Below, piece by piece: positions 1 to 9,403 of a DNA stretch of 64,000 bases. Made by a program: the position numbers and the translations under genes. Every line of letters begins with the position of its first letter. Position 1 is the first letter of the stretch. Source of the stretch: Nitrospirillum viridazoti CBAmc (lineage in GTDB: Bacteria > Pseudomonadota > Alphaproteobacteria > Azospirillales > Azospirillaceae); the NCBI RefSeq assembly GCF_000730165.1, contig NZ_CP022111.1, forward strand, positions 1,798,001 through 1,862,000, written 5' to 3'. The notes beneath the pieces were generated by a model. The model had not been told where the DNA came from. It made no database searches and worked only from the letters and a program-made list of their open reading frames with translations.

Positions 1-1520
1 ACACTGCGGGCGATTTCCGAGGTGGTGGCCGACTGTTCCTCGATGGCGGAGGCGATGGCCATGGCGATGTCCGACATCTCGTTGATGGTGCGGCTGACGC
101 TCTCGATGGCGGCCACCGCCTGGGTGGTCAGGCCCTGGATCTCGCCGATCTGGCTTTCGATGTCGCCGGTGGCCTTGGCGGTCTGGTTGGCCAGGCTTTT
201 CACCTCGCTGGCCACGACGGCGAAGCCCTTGCCCGCCTCGCCCGCCCGCGCCGCCTCGATGGTCGCGTTCAGCGCCAGCAGGTTGGTCTGCCCGGCGATG
301 GCGCTGATCAGCTGCACGATCTCGCCGATGCGCTGGGCGCTGTCGGCCAGGCGCCGGGCGGTGCCGCTGGTGTCGTTCGCCTCTTGGATGGCCTTGCTGG
401 CGATGGTGCGCGACTTTTCCACCTGGCTGCTGATCTCCTGCACCGTGGCCACCATCTCATCCGTGGCGGAGGCCACGGTCTGGACGTTGGCGGAGGCCTG
501 CTGGGCGGCGGCGGCCACGGCGCTGGACTGGGTGTTGGTCTGCTCCGCCGTGCTGGCCATGCTCTCGGCCGTGGCCTGCATTTCCGTCGCGGCGCCCGCC
601 AGGGCGTCCACCAACTGGGCCACCTTCGCCTCGAAGCCCTTGACCAGGCCTTCCAGCGCCACGGCGCGGCGTTCCTTGGCCTGGCGCTCCAGCTCCTGCG
701 CCTGGGCCAGGTCGCGGGCCTTGACCATGCCGTCGCGGAACACCTCCAGCGCGCGGGCCAGCGTGCCCACCTCGTCCCCCCGCTCGGTGTCGGTGACGGT
801 GATACCAAGGTTCCCGGCCGCCATGGTCTCGACCACGCCGGTGGTGCGGGCGATGGGATGGACGACACCCGAGACGATGACCACCGTGGCGCCGCCGCAC
901 AGCAGGGCGGTGACGGCGATGGCCACCCAGGTCGTCCACACGGCGCTGTCGGATAGGGCCTGGCCCGCGTCGGCGGCCTTCTTGCCCTCTTTCCCGTTGA
1001 AGTCGTTGTCCGCGATGATGGCATCGCGCGCCGCCTGGTATTGTTTCAGGCCGTCGCCCAGGTAGAGCGGCAACGCCCGCGCCCCCTCACCCTTGGCCAC
1101 CATGTCCTGGACCCGTGCGGCGATGGCCCTGTACTGCGCCCAATTGACGTCGAACTCCTTCATCAGCCGCTCGTCATCCGTGCCGGCGGTCACCAGCGGC
1201 TGATAATCGGCGCGCGCCTTTTCCACGGCGGCGGTCGCGCCGGCGTACTGCTTGACCGTGGCCTGTATCAGCGTCGTGTCGTTGGCGCTGGCGGCGATGA
1301 TCACCCGCCCCTCGACCACGCGGGCGTCGGCCACCGCCACACCCAGACGGCCCAGCAACGCCGTCGACGGCAGCCAATTGTCGCGCATGTCGGCGGCGGT
1401 GCCGCTTACCGCTTCCGTCCGGCTGAGGCCGAACAGCCCCAGGCCCAGCGTCGCCAGGAAGACCACCAGGAACGCCGTCAGGACCTTCAGGCGGATGGAG
1501 AGGTTGCGCCAGGCTGTCAT
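1..1520 (-). CDS. Methyl-accepting chemotaxis protein, 3' end outside the window
   Basis: Inner-membrane chemoreceptor that passes ligand binding to CheA/CheW. The visible 506 residues start with an N-terminal membrane segment (about residues 10-30). A periplasmic helical sensor region of the four-helix-bundle type follows, then a second membrane segment (about 196-219) and a HAMP linker (about 217-270). The cytoplasmic signalling coil contains the family hairpin motif [16 protein letters not shown] near residues 400-420. The ATG at 1518-1520 was chosen because it gives the short basic leader [12 protein letters not shown] directly before the first membrane segment. The C-terminal end of the signalling domain is cut by the window edge. 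The gene diverges from a periplasmic solute-binding-like gene at 1993, so a functional link is possible but unproven. The family is certain; the ligand is unknown. Confidence 0.95.
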   Translation of the reverse strand, partial: MTAWRNLSIRLKVLTAFLVVFLATLGLGLFGLSRTEAVSGTAADMRDNWLPSTALLGRLGVAVADARVVEGRVIIAASANDTTLIQATVKQYAGATAAVEKARADYQPLVTAGTDDERLMKEFDVNWAQYRAIAARVQDMVAKGEGARALPLYLGDGLKQYQAARDAIIADNDFNGKEGKKAADAGQALSDSAVWTTWVAIAVTALLCGGATVVIVSGVVHPIARTTGVVETMAAGNLGITVTDTERGDEVGTLARALEVFRDGMVKARDLAQAQELERQAKERRAVALEGLVKGFEAKVAQLVDALAGAATEMQATAESMASTAEQTNTQSSAVAAAAQQASANVQTVASATDEMVATVQEISSQVEKSRTIASKAIQEANDTSGTARRLADSAQRIGEIVQLISAIAGQTNLLALNATIEAARAGEAGKGFAVVASEVKSLANQTAKATGDIESQIGEIQGLTTQAVAAIESVSRTINEMSDIAMAIASAIEEQSATTSEIARS

Positions 1521-1992
1521 GATAAGGGGGGTCCTTTCCTGGATGCGGCTTGCTGTGGACGGCCAATGGCGGTCCGATGAAATGACGCCCCCTTGATCCC
1601 CTTCCCTCCTTTAAAGAGGGATTAACAGACACTTGCCGGAACTCGCCATGTGGATCATGTTAACTGTTTGATTATTATGGATGTTTGTCATTTTTCTTTA
1701 GCTGTGCTGTGGGATAGCCAGCGGATCCGTGCGTAAATGTCGCACCTCCGCAAGATCGCCGCGCGCGGATAGGTCAGACGCCGCCAGGCGACCTAATGCT
1801 CAAGCCTTAACGACTGGTTAGGCCCGACGGCGTAGTCTTCGGTCCCTTGGGCAACCCTGATCCCTCGGGATCAGTGGTCGCCCTGGGAGAAGGCCGCCGA
1901 TAAGGTCGGCCGTACCAAGGCCCAGAAGGGCCCGCCACCACCAAGCGACAACGGCCCCTTGGCAGAAGGGGCCGAAGGGATGTGTTCGCGCC
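1521..1992. other. Intergenic region with divergent promoters and a hairpin
   Basis: No credible gene is seen in these 472 bases. The part at about 1640-1700 is clearly AT-rich compared with the rest of the window and probably holds the chemoreceptor promoter. A perfect inverted repeat CTGATCCC-TC-GGGATCAG lies at 1857-1874. A second, weaker pair (CCTAA near 1792, TTAGG near 1822) lies beside it. There is no T-run after either, so they look more like regulatory or structural elements than terminators. Confidence 0.5.
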
Positions 1993-2955
1993 ATGATGCC
2001 CGCCCCGCGGTTCAGCCAGCGGCAGCCCGTCTTGCGGCTGCCCCTCGCCTTCCTGATCCTCGCCTTCCTGATACCCACCTTCTGGGCTGTGCCCGCCCCG
2101 GCCGCCAGCGATGATCCCGTCGACGCGGGCGGCCTGGCCATCCCCGGCGCCTCCGTCCCAGCCCCGGCGCCGCTGGTGGTGCACGCCCTGAACCAGGGGA
2201 CAGCGCCCGCCTACGTGCTGAAGGTGCTGAAGCTGGCCCTGGACAAGAGCGGCCGGCCCTATGTGCTGAAGGTCGACAACCACACCCTGCCCACCGCACA
2301 GGTGCTGCGCCTGCTGGAACAGCCGGACAACGGCACGGTGGATGTCTATTGGCTGCCTACCGCCCCGGCGCTGGAGGCGCACTTCCAGCCAGTGCGGGTG
2401 CCGCTGGACCGGGGGCTGATGGGCTATCGCCTGCTGGCGGTGAATGAGGCGGCGCAGGCCAAGATCAACGCCGGCACGCCCCTGTCGCCGGGGCAGGTGT
2501 CGCTGGCGCAGGGGCCTGGCTGGCCCGAAGCCCGTCTGCTGCGCGCCGCCGGCCAGACGGTGCATGAGACGGCGGGCAACCTGTACAACGAGGTCGCCAC
2601 CGGCGGTGCCGACGCCGTGCCGCGCAGCAGCCTGGACATCGACCAGGAAGTGGAGCGGGCGCGTGAGGCCGGCGTGCCGGTGACGGTGGCCCGCGACGTC
2701 GCGCTGCTCTACCGCGACTTCTACCTCTACTTCTTCGTGGCCAAGCATAACGACCGGCTGGCCGACATGCTGCAGGACGGGCTGTATCAGGCCTACGCCG
2801 ACGGGTCCTTCATGGCGCTGTTCCGCAACGACCCGCAGATCCGCGCCGCCATGGCCTATACCCATCAGGGCCGCCGGGTACTGGTGCTGGCCAACCCCGA
2901 CGCCACCACACCCACCCGCACCATCGCCGCCAGCCTGACCGAAAGCCTGGACTAG
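1993..2955 (+). CDS. Periplasmic solute-binding-like protein
   Basis: A 320-residue exported protein. A hydrophobic signal sequence (about residues 12-38, ending near PAPAAS) is followed by a fold typical of the family-3 type extracellular solute-binding proteins. Its opening reads as a beta-strand 'LVVHALNQGTAPAYVLKVLKLAL', split here as LVVHALNQG and VLKVLKLAL, and the ending is a short helix after DGSFMALFRNDPQIRAAM. Such proteins either feed an ABC permease or act as stand-alone sensor partners. No permease or ATPase gene is next to it. It diverges from the chemoreceptor and could present a ligand to it; that is inference. Two ATG codons (1993 and 1996) are possible starts. Substrate unknown. 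Confidence 0.7.
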   Translation: MMPAPRFSQRQPVLRLPLAFLILAFLIPTFWAVPAPAASDDPVDAGGLAIPGASVPAPAPLVVHALNQGTAPAYVLKVLKLALDKSGRPYVLKVDNHTLPTAQVLRLLEQPDNGTVDVYWLPTAPALEAHFQPVRVPLDRGLMGYRLLAVNEAAQAKINAGTPLSPGQVSLAQGPGWPEARLLRAAGQTVHETAGNLYNEVATGGADAVPRSSLDIDQEVERAREAGVPVTVARDVALLYRDFYLYFFVAKHNDRLADMLQDGLYQAYADGSFMALFRNDPQIRAAMAYTHQGRRVLVLANPDATTPTRTIAASLTESLD

Positions 2956-2962
2956 GCGCCGG

Positions 2963-4357
2963 TTACTCCACCAACCCCATGGAAACGATGAAGATCAGGT
3001 AGAAGGTCAGCGCCAGCAGGGCCACCCACAGCAGCACCATGGTGCGCCACAGGGTGCCAAAGGTGCCGAGACGGTAGGCGCCCTTCAGGTGGGCGTACAT
3101 GTGGACGGGCGGGACGAAGCACATGAGGCTGCCGATGGCGGCCGCCCCCAGCCCGGCGCGGGAGCCCAGGGCCGCCACCGCCGTCAGCACGGCCATGAAA
3201 GACAGGGAGTGCAGCGCGAAGACCACATGGTCGTAGAGATAGATGCCGCGCCTGAACAGGAACATCAGCCAGATGAAGGGCACGGATAGCGGGACCAGCA
3301 GGAAGGACAGCTTGGAGGCCGATTCCTTCATCTTGTAGAGCGTCAGCTCGGGGTTGCGCAGGGCGTGGCGGATATGTTCCTCCAGCTTCGGCATGCCGAG
3401 GTCGATGTCGAACATCTCCTTGGAATCGGCCAGGCGCTTGGCCGCCCGCGCCCAGGACGGCTCATCCCCCGTGGCCGGCTCTTCGTCCGTGGCGCCGAAC
3501 AGCTTGGCCATCTGCTGCTGATGATGCTCTTCCTTGGTGGGTTTATGGGGCTGAGCCTCGGGTCCGGTTGAAGATGCCGCCGCGTCGGGGGCGGCCGTGG
3601 GCACTGGCAGCGGCGCCCCTTCCGCCGGAACCGCAGCGGGAGCCGGGGCGCTGGCCGGGGCCGGAGCTGAAGCGGTGGACGCCGCTTGGCCAACCTTCTC
3701 CGTCGCCTTAAGGCTGGCGGCCGCCGCCACGTCGAAGGCCTTCAGCACGGCCTCCGCCACCTTCAGTTCCTGCTGGCGCTTATCGCGCCGGGCGATGGCC
3801 TTGTCGACGTTGCCGCCATCCTGCCGCGCCTCGGCCAGGTCGTTTTCCGCATCCTGCAGTTCCGCCTTGGCGTCGTTCACCGCCGATTCCAGCTCGACCC
3901 GGCCATCGGCCATGGATCCGTGGTCCAGGTTCTTCAACGCGTTGCCGTTGATCACCTTGTTGGGCGTATCGATGAAGGATAGGGAGAAGAACATGAGGAA
4001 GACGCAGAACAGGAACAGCGCCAGGGGCGAGACATAGCGCACGCGGTGACCGTGGACATAGTTGCGCGTCAACTTGCCCGGCCGGAACGCCAGCATGGGA
4101 AAGGTGCGCCAGACCTTGCTGTCGAAATGCAGGATGCCGTGGAAGAACTCTTCCGCGATGTGCAGCATGGACCGGTGGACGTGCCCCGGCTGTCCGCAGG
4201 CATGGCAATAGGCCCCAGCCAAATGCGCGCCACAGTTGGCGCAACGGTGGTGCCCATCCTCATGGCTGACGGCCGTGTGGTGCCGTTCGCCCTCGATGGC
4301 GCTGGCGACCAGGCTGGCTTCCGCCAGGCCACCGGCCGCGTCGATCTCCCCACTCAT
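2963..4357 (-). CDS. DUF3667 domain membrane protein
   Basis: A 464-residue integral membrane protein. The N-terminus carries a zinc-ribbon-like block (CANCGAHLAG, CHACGQPGHV) followed by the conserved DUF3667 region with FRPGKLTRNYVHGHRVRYVSP leading into the first membrane helix. A long Ala/Pro-rich, probably coiled insert with many charged residues (about residues 140-290) separates helix 1 from four more helices in the last 150 residues. The start at 4357 (MSGEIDAAGG) is preferred over an ATG six codons upstream because a G-rich ribosome site lies just before it. It converges with the solute-binding gene, with only 7 bases between the stop codons. The family has no firm function; membrane-embedded and soluble parts are clear. 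Confidence 0.85.
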   Translation of the reverse strand: MSGEIDAAGGLAEASLVASAIEGERHHTAVSHEDGHHRCANCGAHLAGAYCHACGQPGHVHRSMLHIAEEFFHGILHFDSKVWRTFPMLAFRPGKLTRNYVHGHRVRYVSPLALFLFCVFLMFFSLSFIDTPNKVINGNALKNLDHGSMADGRVELESAVNDAKAELQDAENDLAEARQDGGNVDKAIARRDKRQQELKVAEAVLKAFDVAAAASLKATEKVGQAASTASAPAPASAPAPAAVPAEGAPLPVPTAAPDAAASSTGPEAQPHKPTKEEHHQQQMAKLFGATDEEPATGDEPSWARAAKRLADSKEMFDIDLGMPKLEEHIRHALRNPELTLYKMKESASKLSFLLVPLSVPFIWLMFLFRRGIYLYDHVVFALHSLSFMAVLTAVAALGSRAGLGAAAIGSLMCFVPPVHMYAHLKGAYRLGTFGTLWRTMVLLWVALLALTFYLIFIVSMGLVE

Positions 4358-4480
4358 CCCCGCCCCCCAAGGCATTCGCTCCGCCGCCGCGCGGCGCTGG
4401 CCCCCGCGGTTGCGCGGGGTCGGGGCCGAGGATGCGGGCGACCCGCCTTAATTGCAAGATTGACAGGCCGGCTTAAGGAT

Positions 4481-5176
4481 TTAGGGGATGAAGTAGTAGG
4501 GATTGGCCAGCTTGAAGGTGCGCTCGGCGTGGCCGCCGGCCAGGTCGCTGTCCTGGTCGCCCATGTTGGCGATGATGGTGTATCCCTGCGTCTCGATGCG
4601 CGCCCGCTCCCCCGTCTTATAATCCGCCGCCGAGCCGTGGGCGCCGGGTGCGCGCAGCACCAGGCCAGCCCAGCCCTCATACCCGGCAGCCACCAGGTTG
4701 CGGGCGGTGGCCTCGCGCTCCCCCTCCGGCCGGCCGGTGATGAAGAACACCGCGACGCCCGCCGCGCGCGCCTGGCGATAGAGCTCCAGCGTCGGCGCAA
4801 TCACGGCGGCGCGTCCCATCATCTCCCACGCCGGGGCCGCGCAGGGCCCCCGGTCCAGGTCGCAGCCGCCGGCCTTGATGTAGCCGAAGTCGTTGATCTT
4901 CAACTGCGGCCAGTTGCTGAGCGAGGTTTCGTCGATGTCCAGCACCAGGGCGGGGTGGGACCCGGCCGGCAGGGTGGCGGCGCGCGCCGTGATCCAGGCC
5001 CCCGCCTCTCCCGCCACGCGTGCCAGGTCGCGGTCATAGGCGCCACTGTCGTGATAGGCCACCAGCTGGGTCTTCACCACGCCCAGGTTGGGCAGGTCCG
5101 CCACCGGTGCCGCCTGGTGGGCGCAACCGGCCAGCACCGTCAGGGACAGGGCGAGGATGAGGGCGCGGACGGACAT
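4481..5176 (-). CDS. HAD-superfamily class III acid phosphatase lipoprotein
   Basis: A 231-residue lipoprotein phosphatase (HAD subfamily IIIB, acid phosphatase family). The lipobox LTVLAGC puts the lipidated cysteine at residue 18. The nucleophile motif is VLDIDET (Asp80, Asp82), motif II is FFITGR (Thr147), motif III lysine lies in DYKTGER (Lys187), and motif IV is GDQDSDL (Asp207, Asp211). All catalytic groups are present, so it should be an active phosphomonoesterase at the outer face of a membrane. The ATG at 5174-5176 was chosen for the GAAGGAGC ribosome site 6 bases upstream; an ATG 23 codons earlier lies inside the preceding gene's tail. It is the second gene of an operon with the phosphoesterase at 5187-6677 (10-base gap), suggesting stepwise release of phosphate from phosphoesters. 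Confidence 0.88.
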   Translation of the reverse strand: MSVRALILALSLTVLAGCAHQAAPVADLPNLGVVKTQLVAYHDSGAYDRDLARVAGEAGAWITARAATLPAGSHPALVLDIDETSLSNWPQLKINDFGYIKAGGCDLDRGPCAAPAWEMMGRAAVIAPTLELYRQARAAGVAVFFITGRPEGEREATARNLVAAGYEGWAGLVLRAPGAHGSAADYKTGERARIETQGYTIIANMGDQDSDLAGGHAERTFKLANPYYFIP

Positions 5177-5186
5177 GGTTGCTCCT

Positions 5187-6677
5187 TCAGGGGGCCGGGC
5201 AGGCGCAGCGGGTGTAGGCCTCCGCCAGGGTGTTATCCAGGGCACAGAGATACAGGGCTTGGTTATCCGGAATCATGGCGGAGGCCTGGGGCCGGGCGAC
5301 GCTGTAGATGCTGCGGTACAGCGCGCGGGCGGGGCCGCTGTCACGGATATGCGCGATGATGGCGCGCAGGGCATCGGGCGTCAGCGACTTGGCGCCCCAG
5401 GCCTGGGCGGTGTCATACTCCGGCACCCAGCGCGCCGTCTTGACGCTGGGCTGATCGCTGAGGTTGCTCAGGTAATAGGTGGTCAGGTGCGCGACCGAGC
5501 CGTCGGGGGCCGCCTGCCCCAACTTGAACGAGGGGCTCTGCTGATAGACCGGACTGACGGCCGGGGTCACCAGCACGGGCACGCCGGCACCCGGCGGCCC
5601 CACCAGACGCAGGTCGTCCATATGGATGTGGCCAGCGAACAGCACCTTGATGATGTCGTGATACTGCGCCAGCTCCGCCTCGAACCGCGCCTCCATGCCG
5701 GGGGCGAACAGTTCCACGGGCGCGGTGCAGGCGGGTATCGGTTGACCGGCCGCCGCCGCCGCCTTGGCCGCCTTGGACCAGTTGTTGGCGGTGGCGAAGC
5801 CATCGATGCCCGGCACCACATGGGTGATCAGCCAGACGCTGTCGCCGGCCGCCCTGGCGTCGGCCAGGGCCTGGTGCAGCCAGGCCAGCGTCGTGTCCTG
5901 TGGCGTGTCATCGGGCCGGCCGCAGCTGTTCTTGTACTTGCGGGTCAGCATCACCGTGTCGAAGGACAGGACGCGCACGCCCTTCAGGGTCGGATGCGGA
6001 ATGACGTAGTTGCCGGCCTGGCGCCAGTCGCGCCCGATGCCGGCCTGGTCGGCCCGGCCGTTTAGGGTGCGGCCGAAGCCTTGGGTCAGCAGCGGCAGGG
6101 TGTCGCCCAGGAACAGGCCGTTGGGCTGCACCGCGTAGTCGCCGCAATAGCTGTCGTTATTGCCCAGCGCCGTCAGCACCGGCACGCCGGGGAAGGTGGC
6201 GCGCAAGGTTTCCAACAGGGTGGTGACCGTCTTCAGGGTGAAGGCGCGGTAGGCTGCCTCATCCCCCTTGTGCGCCGGCAACGCCGCCTCGAACGTGTCG
6301 CGGAAATCGTGGGCCAGCATGTCGCCGGTGTGCAGGATATAGGCCGGGTGCGGCTGGGCCTGGCGCATGGCGGCCAGGGCGGAGCGCAGCACGAACCAGT
6401 TGCTGTCCCGGCCGAAAGGCGACAGGCGGCGGCCGGGGGTGGCATCCAGAATGGCCGGCCAGTCCTCGGCGGGCGCCGCGTCCAGCCGGGCGGCGAGGCT
6501 GGCGTCATCCAGCGGGTTGAGGTGCATGTCGCTGACGATCAGGAAGGGCGCCGATTCCCCCGCCGCCGGCCTGGCCGTCCCGGCCTGGGTCGCGCGGGCG
6601 CCGGTGGCCCCCAGCAGCGACAGCCCCATCGCCACCACCACGGCCATGACCGGCCAGGTCCTTGCCTTCACCACCAA
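5187..6677 (-). CDS. Sphingomyelinase-like secreted metallophosphoesterase
   Basis: A 496-residue exported calcineurin-type phosphoesterase of the acid-sphingomyelinase-like group. A signal sequence (about residues 10-29, ending GARA) precedes the two-metal site: SDMH (Asp50, His52), TGDM (Asp119), GNND (Asn173-Asn174), THVVPG (His286) and AGHIH (349-352). The GNND variant, in place of GNHD/E, is also known from endopolyphosphatase Ppn1-type relatives, so the substrate could be a choline-phosphate lipid, polyphosphate or another phosphodiester. It is the first gene of a two-gene operon with a HAD acid phosphatase lipoprotein; a pair that would cut a phosphodiester and then remove the phosphate. 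The biochemical class is firm, the substrate is not. Confidence 0.88.
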   Translation of the reverse strand: MVVKARTWPVMAVVVAMGLSLLGATGARATQAGTARPAAGESAPFLIVSDMHLNPLDDASLAARLDAAPAEDWPAILDATPGRRLSPFGRDSNWFVLRSALAAMRQAQPHPAYILHTGDMLAHDFRDTFEAALPAHKGDEAAYRAFTLKTVTTLLETLRATFPGVPVLTALGNNDSYCGDYAVQPNGLFLGDTLPLLTQGFGRTLNGRADQAGIGRDWRQAGNYVIPHPTLKGVRVLSFDTVMLTRKYKNSCGRPDDTPQDTTLAWLHQALADARAAGDSVWLITHVVPGIDGFATANNWSKAAKAAAAAGQPIPACTAPVELFAPGMEARFEAELAQYHDIIKVLFAGHIHMDDLRLVGPPGAGVPVLVTPAVSPVYQQSPSFKLGQAAPDGSVAHLTTYYLSNLSDQPSVKTARWVPEYDTAQAWGAKSLTPDALRAIIAHIRDSGPARALYRSIYSVARPQASAMIPDNQALYLCALDNTLAEAYTRCACPAP

Positions 6678-7048
6678 CCGCCCCCTTGGTTTCGCAACCG
6701 CAGTATCGCGCCCCGTTGATGGCGGGCCATCCCCGCCCTGTCAATGGCCCCCTGCCGCCCCACCGAAAAAACATGACCAAATGGACAGGATTTTACTCCA
6801 ATCCCAGATGATTATTTCTCGGAAGCCCTTGGCATTCCTGGTTGTATTCAATCGAATGGCTAGATACCGTTTCGTATTAACACCGCGTTTCAGTGAAGGC
6901 CGGCAAGCCGGCCTGTGAACGCCGAGGTCGCGGCGCCAGGAAAGTGGCGGTAACGATTATGGCGACAACGCCACGAATCTTCCGAAGATTCGCCACCATG
7001 AGTTCATAGGCTCCATCATCGTTCAATTTCTGCGATGGGGATCGTGGC
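6678..7048. other. Intergenic region upstream of the phosphoesterase operon and the DUF4349 gene
   Basis: These 371 bases separate two divergent transcripts and contain no credible gene. The middle (about 6770-6890) is AT-rich and is the likely promoter zone. A perfect inverted repeat GAATCTT-CCG-AAGATTC lies at 6975-6991, about 60 bases upstream of the DUF4349 start. A GCCGGC-AA-GCCGGC element lies near 6900. No T-run follows either repeat. Confidence 0.5.
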
Positions 7049-7936
7049 ATGTTGGGATGGAGGGACCAGCGGCGCCTGCTGCTGGTGACGGCCGCCTGCC
7101 TGGCGCTGGGGGCCTGCGGCAAGACAGCGGAGAAGAAGGAAATGGCGGCGGTATCCCGGCCGACGGGGCCCGTCCCAGGATCGAAGGAGGATTTCGTTCC
7201 CTCTTTTGGCATGGCGTCGCAGCAAGGCCTGGAGGCCATGAAGCGCCGATATGTGGCTCTCAGCCACAGCTATACCCTGCGCCTGCCGACCGAGGCGGTG
7301 GAGATGGCACAGCGCCGTGATCTGGACGCCTGCGCCAAGCTGGGGTGCGAGATCCTTGAGTCCCAGCTGAACCGCAACGGATTCCGGGGCCAAGTCAGCG
7401 CCCACACCAGCCTGCGCCTGCCACCGGCAGCCTTGGCCCCTTTCACCGCCGGCCTGGCGGCCCCGCCGGCGGAGATCGCCGCCCATTCCGAAACCAGCGA
7501 GGACAAGACGCTGGCCGTGCTGGATGTCGACAAGCGGCTGGAAACCAAGATTGCCCTGCGGGAACGGCTGACCACCCTGTTGCATCAGACCAACACCAAG
7601 AACGTCGGCGACCTGCTGAACGTGGAACACACCCTGGCCCAGGTGCAGGGCGATATCGAGAGCGCCACCGCCCAGCGTGACTACCTGCGCACCCAGACGG
7701 AGATGGTGAAGGTCGACATCCGGTACGAGGGCATTCAGCCGGATGAGCCCAAACCCAACGGTGTGGACTGGCGCCCCCTTAAAACCGCGGCCAAGGACTT
7801 CTGCGACATCCTGGTGGACTCGCTGGCCAACGTCATGACCTTCACCGCCCGCATCCTGCCCTGGCTGCCGCTGGCGGCTCTGGCCGGCTGGCTGCTGCGC
7901 CTGGTGTGGCGCCGCTGGCGACGCAAGGCCACCTAA
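7049..7936 (+). CDS. DUF4349 domain lipoprotein
   Basis: A 295-residue lipoprotein. The signal peptide ends in the lipobox LALGAC (Cys23). The central part matches the DUF4349 pattern: LDACAKLGCEILESQL, then a strand with LRLPPAALAPF, and a coiled-coil helix pair with RLETKIALRERLTTLL, NVGDLLNVEHTLAQVQGDIE and ATAQRDYLRTQTEMVKVDI. The protein ends with one membrane helix (about 262-285) and a strongly basic tail RLVWRRWRRKAT. This architecture suggests an envelope protein tethered at both ends. Its stop overlaps by 4 bases the stop of the converging SDR gene. Function of the family is unknown. Confidence 0.85.
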   Translation: MLGWRDQRRLLLVTAACLALGACGKTAEKKEMAAVSRPTGPVPGSKEDFVPSFGMASQQGLEAMKRRYVALSHSYTLRLPTEAVEMAQRRDLDACAKLGCEILESQLNRNGFRGQVSAHTSLRLPPAALAPFTAGLAAPPAEIAAHSETSEDKTLAVLDVDKRLETKIALRERLTTLLHQTNTKNVGDLLNVEHTLAQVQGDIESATAQRDYLRTQTEMVKVDIRYEGIQPDEPKPNGVDWRPLKTAAKDFCDILVDSLANVMTFTARILPWLPLAALAGWLLRLVWRRWRRKAT

Positions 7937-8682
7937 GCCAGCTTGGCCACCAGCGACAGGGGCAGCAGCCTCATGATCGGCGCCATGTAGGCCCAGGGCC
8001 AGGCAGGGACGTAGGCCTTGGCCGGCTCCCGCTCGATGGCGCGCACCAGCAGGCGGCTGCCCACGTCGCCGGGGATGGCGAAGGGCAGGCGCTTGGCGCC
8101 CTCGTTCAGTTCGGTGCGGATGTAGCCGGGCAGGATGCTGCTGACCCGGATGGGGCTGCGCAGCAGGTCGGCCTGGATACCTTCCGTCAGGGCGGCCAGG
8201 CCGGCCTTGGTGGCGGCGTAGGTGGTCATATGCTTGGGCAGGCCGCGCAAGGCGCTCATGGAGGAGATGACCACTAGATGGCCTCTATTCCGGGGTCGGA
8301 ACAATTCCAGTGCCGCCTCGCACTGCGCCAGGGCCGCCACGAAGTTGGTCTGGGCCGTGGCCAGATTGTCGGCGAAGTGCCCGGTGCCGATGCGCCGGCC
8401 GGAGCCGATGCCGGCGTTGACGATGATGCGATCCAGCCCACCCATTTCGGTATCGAAAGCACGGAAGGTCTCGAACACTGCCGCATGGTCGGTGACGTCC
8501 AGCGGGCGGATGGCGACGCGGATGCCGGGATGGGCCCGCAGCAGTTCGTCCCGCAGCGCCACCAGCCTGTCGGTGCGGCGGGCGCACAGGGCGAGGTCGC
8601 GGCCCAGGGCGGCGAATTCCCGGGCCATGCCCAGGCCCAAGCCGGAGCTGGCACCGGTGATGAGGATGGTCTTGGCTGGCAT
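7933..8682 (-). CDS. SDR family oxidoreductase (last gene of the acyl-CoA operon)
   Basis: A classical short-chain dehydrogenase of 249 residues: TGASSGLG cofactor motif at 9-16, NAG at 89-91, catalytic Ser141, Tyr155 and Lys159 (YAATK). It is the promoter-distal gene of a five-gene operon (acyl-CoA dehydrogenase, SDR, kinase, histidine phosphatase, this SDR), 9 bases after the phosphatase gene. The context suggests oxidation or reduction of a hydroxy/keto acyl-CoA or of the free hydroxy acid. Activity class is secure; substrate is inferred. Confidence 0.9.
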   Translation of the reverse strand: MPAKTILITGASSGLGLGMAREFAALGRDLALCARRTDRLVALRDELLRAHPGIRVAIRPLDVTDHAAVFETFRAFDTEMGGLDRIIVNAGIGSGRRIGTGHFADNLATAQTNFVAALAQCEAALELFRPRNRGHLVVISSMSALRGLPKHMTTYAATKAGLAALTEGIQADLLRSPIRVSSILPGYIRTELNEGAKRLPFAIPGDVGSRLLVRAIEREPAKAYVPAWPWAYMAPIMRLLPLSLVAKLA

Positions 8683-8691
8683 CTCTGTTCC

Positions 8692-9399
8692 TCAGCGATA
8701 TGTCAGCAGGCCGTCCGGCCCGTCCAGGCCCGCCTGCTCGTTCAGGCTGGACAGCGACCAGCCCGTCCCTACCCGGCCCACGGCCTTGGATGAGGCCAGC
8801 AGTTTGGTGACGCCGCCGTTGACCAGGGCCCAGTGCACCTGCCGGGCGCCGGCATCATCCAGACCCAGCACCGCCTGCACCGCCGCCATGATGGGGCCGC
8901 CGGAGGTGAAGACCAGGACGGTGTTGCCCAACTGGGCCGCCCGGGCCAAGCCGGCCAGCACACGGTTGCGGAAAACCGGCCAGCATTCGGCGTAGTCGGC
9001 ATCGTGCTGCCCGCCCATCCAGCGGGCCACCGCCTCGGCGAACAGGGCCTGGTAGGCGCGGCGGGGATCGGGCGCGGTGGCCAGTTCCGCCCTGAGCGCG
9101 GCGGCGTCAGCCAAATCGGGACGATGGCAGGCGACCACGTCGGCCGGGTCGTACTCATTCAGGTCGGGATCGATGGACAAGGCCGTGCCGCCCCGGCCCA
9201 TGGCCTCAAGGCAGGCGGCGGCGGTGTCGCGGTGACGGTTCAGGCTGCCGCTGACGGCGACGATGTCCGCCACCCCCAACCGGGCGCCCAGCTGCCGGCC
9301 CACCACCCGGCCCTGGGCGATGCCCAGCGCCGACAGCCGGTCGTAATCGTCCGCCCCGAAGGAGGCCTGGCCATGACGGATGAGGTGCAGCGCCACCAT
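8692..9399 (-). CDS. Histidine phosphatase family protein
   Basis: A 235-residue branch-1 histidine phosphatase (phosphoglycerate-mutase superfamily). The nucleophile motif RHGQ sits at residues 8-11, and the second-half histidine region VFTSGGPI is near residue 165. The family removes phosphate from small molecules through a phosphohistidine. The gene starts 4 bases after the stop of the kinase gene upstream and 9 bases before the SDR gene downstream, so it is translationally tied to a kinase that may phosphorylate 4-hydroxyacyl-CoA. It may remove dead-end phosphate esters in that pathway, which is inference. In the second motif Gly-Gly-Pro replaces the more usual His-Gly; the second catalytic histidine may be altered and deserves a check. 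Confidence 0.85.
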   Translation of the reverse strand: MVALHLIRHGQASFGADDYDRLSALGIAQGRVVGRQLGARLGVADIVAVSGSLNRHRDTAAACLEAMGRGGTALSIDPDLNEYDPADVVACHRPDLADAAALRAELATAPDPRRAYQALFAEAVARWMGGQHDADYAECWPVFRNRVLAGLARAAQLGNTVLVFTSGGPIMAAVQAVLGLDDAGARQVHWALVNGGVTKLLASSKAVGRVGTGWSLSSLNEQAGLDGPDGLLTYR

Positions 9400-9403
9400 G
9401 GGA

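Noticed and set aside
22-1065. Long plus-strand ORFs over the chemoreceptor gene
   Set aside because: They are shadows in a high-GC gene; the minus strand encodes a clear chemoreceptor with membrane helices, HAMP and signalling hairpin.
1807-2865. 352-residue minus-strand ORF
   Set aside because: It lies antisense to the solute-binding protein and has the His/Gln/Arg-rich composition of a shadow frame; no start with ribosome site.
4046-5359. 437-residue plus-strand ORF
   Set aside because: Runs antisense to the DUF3667 and HAD phosphatase genes; no domain-like sequence.
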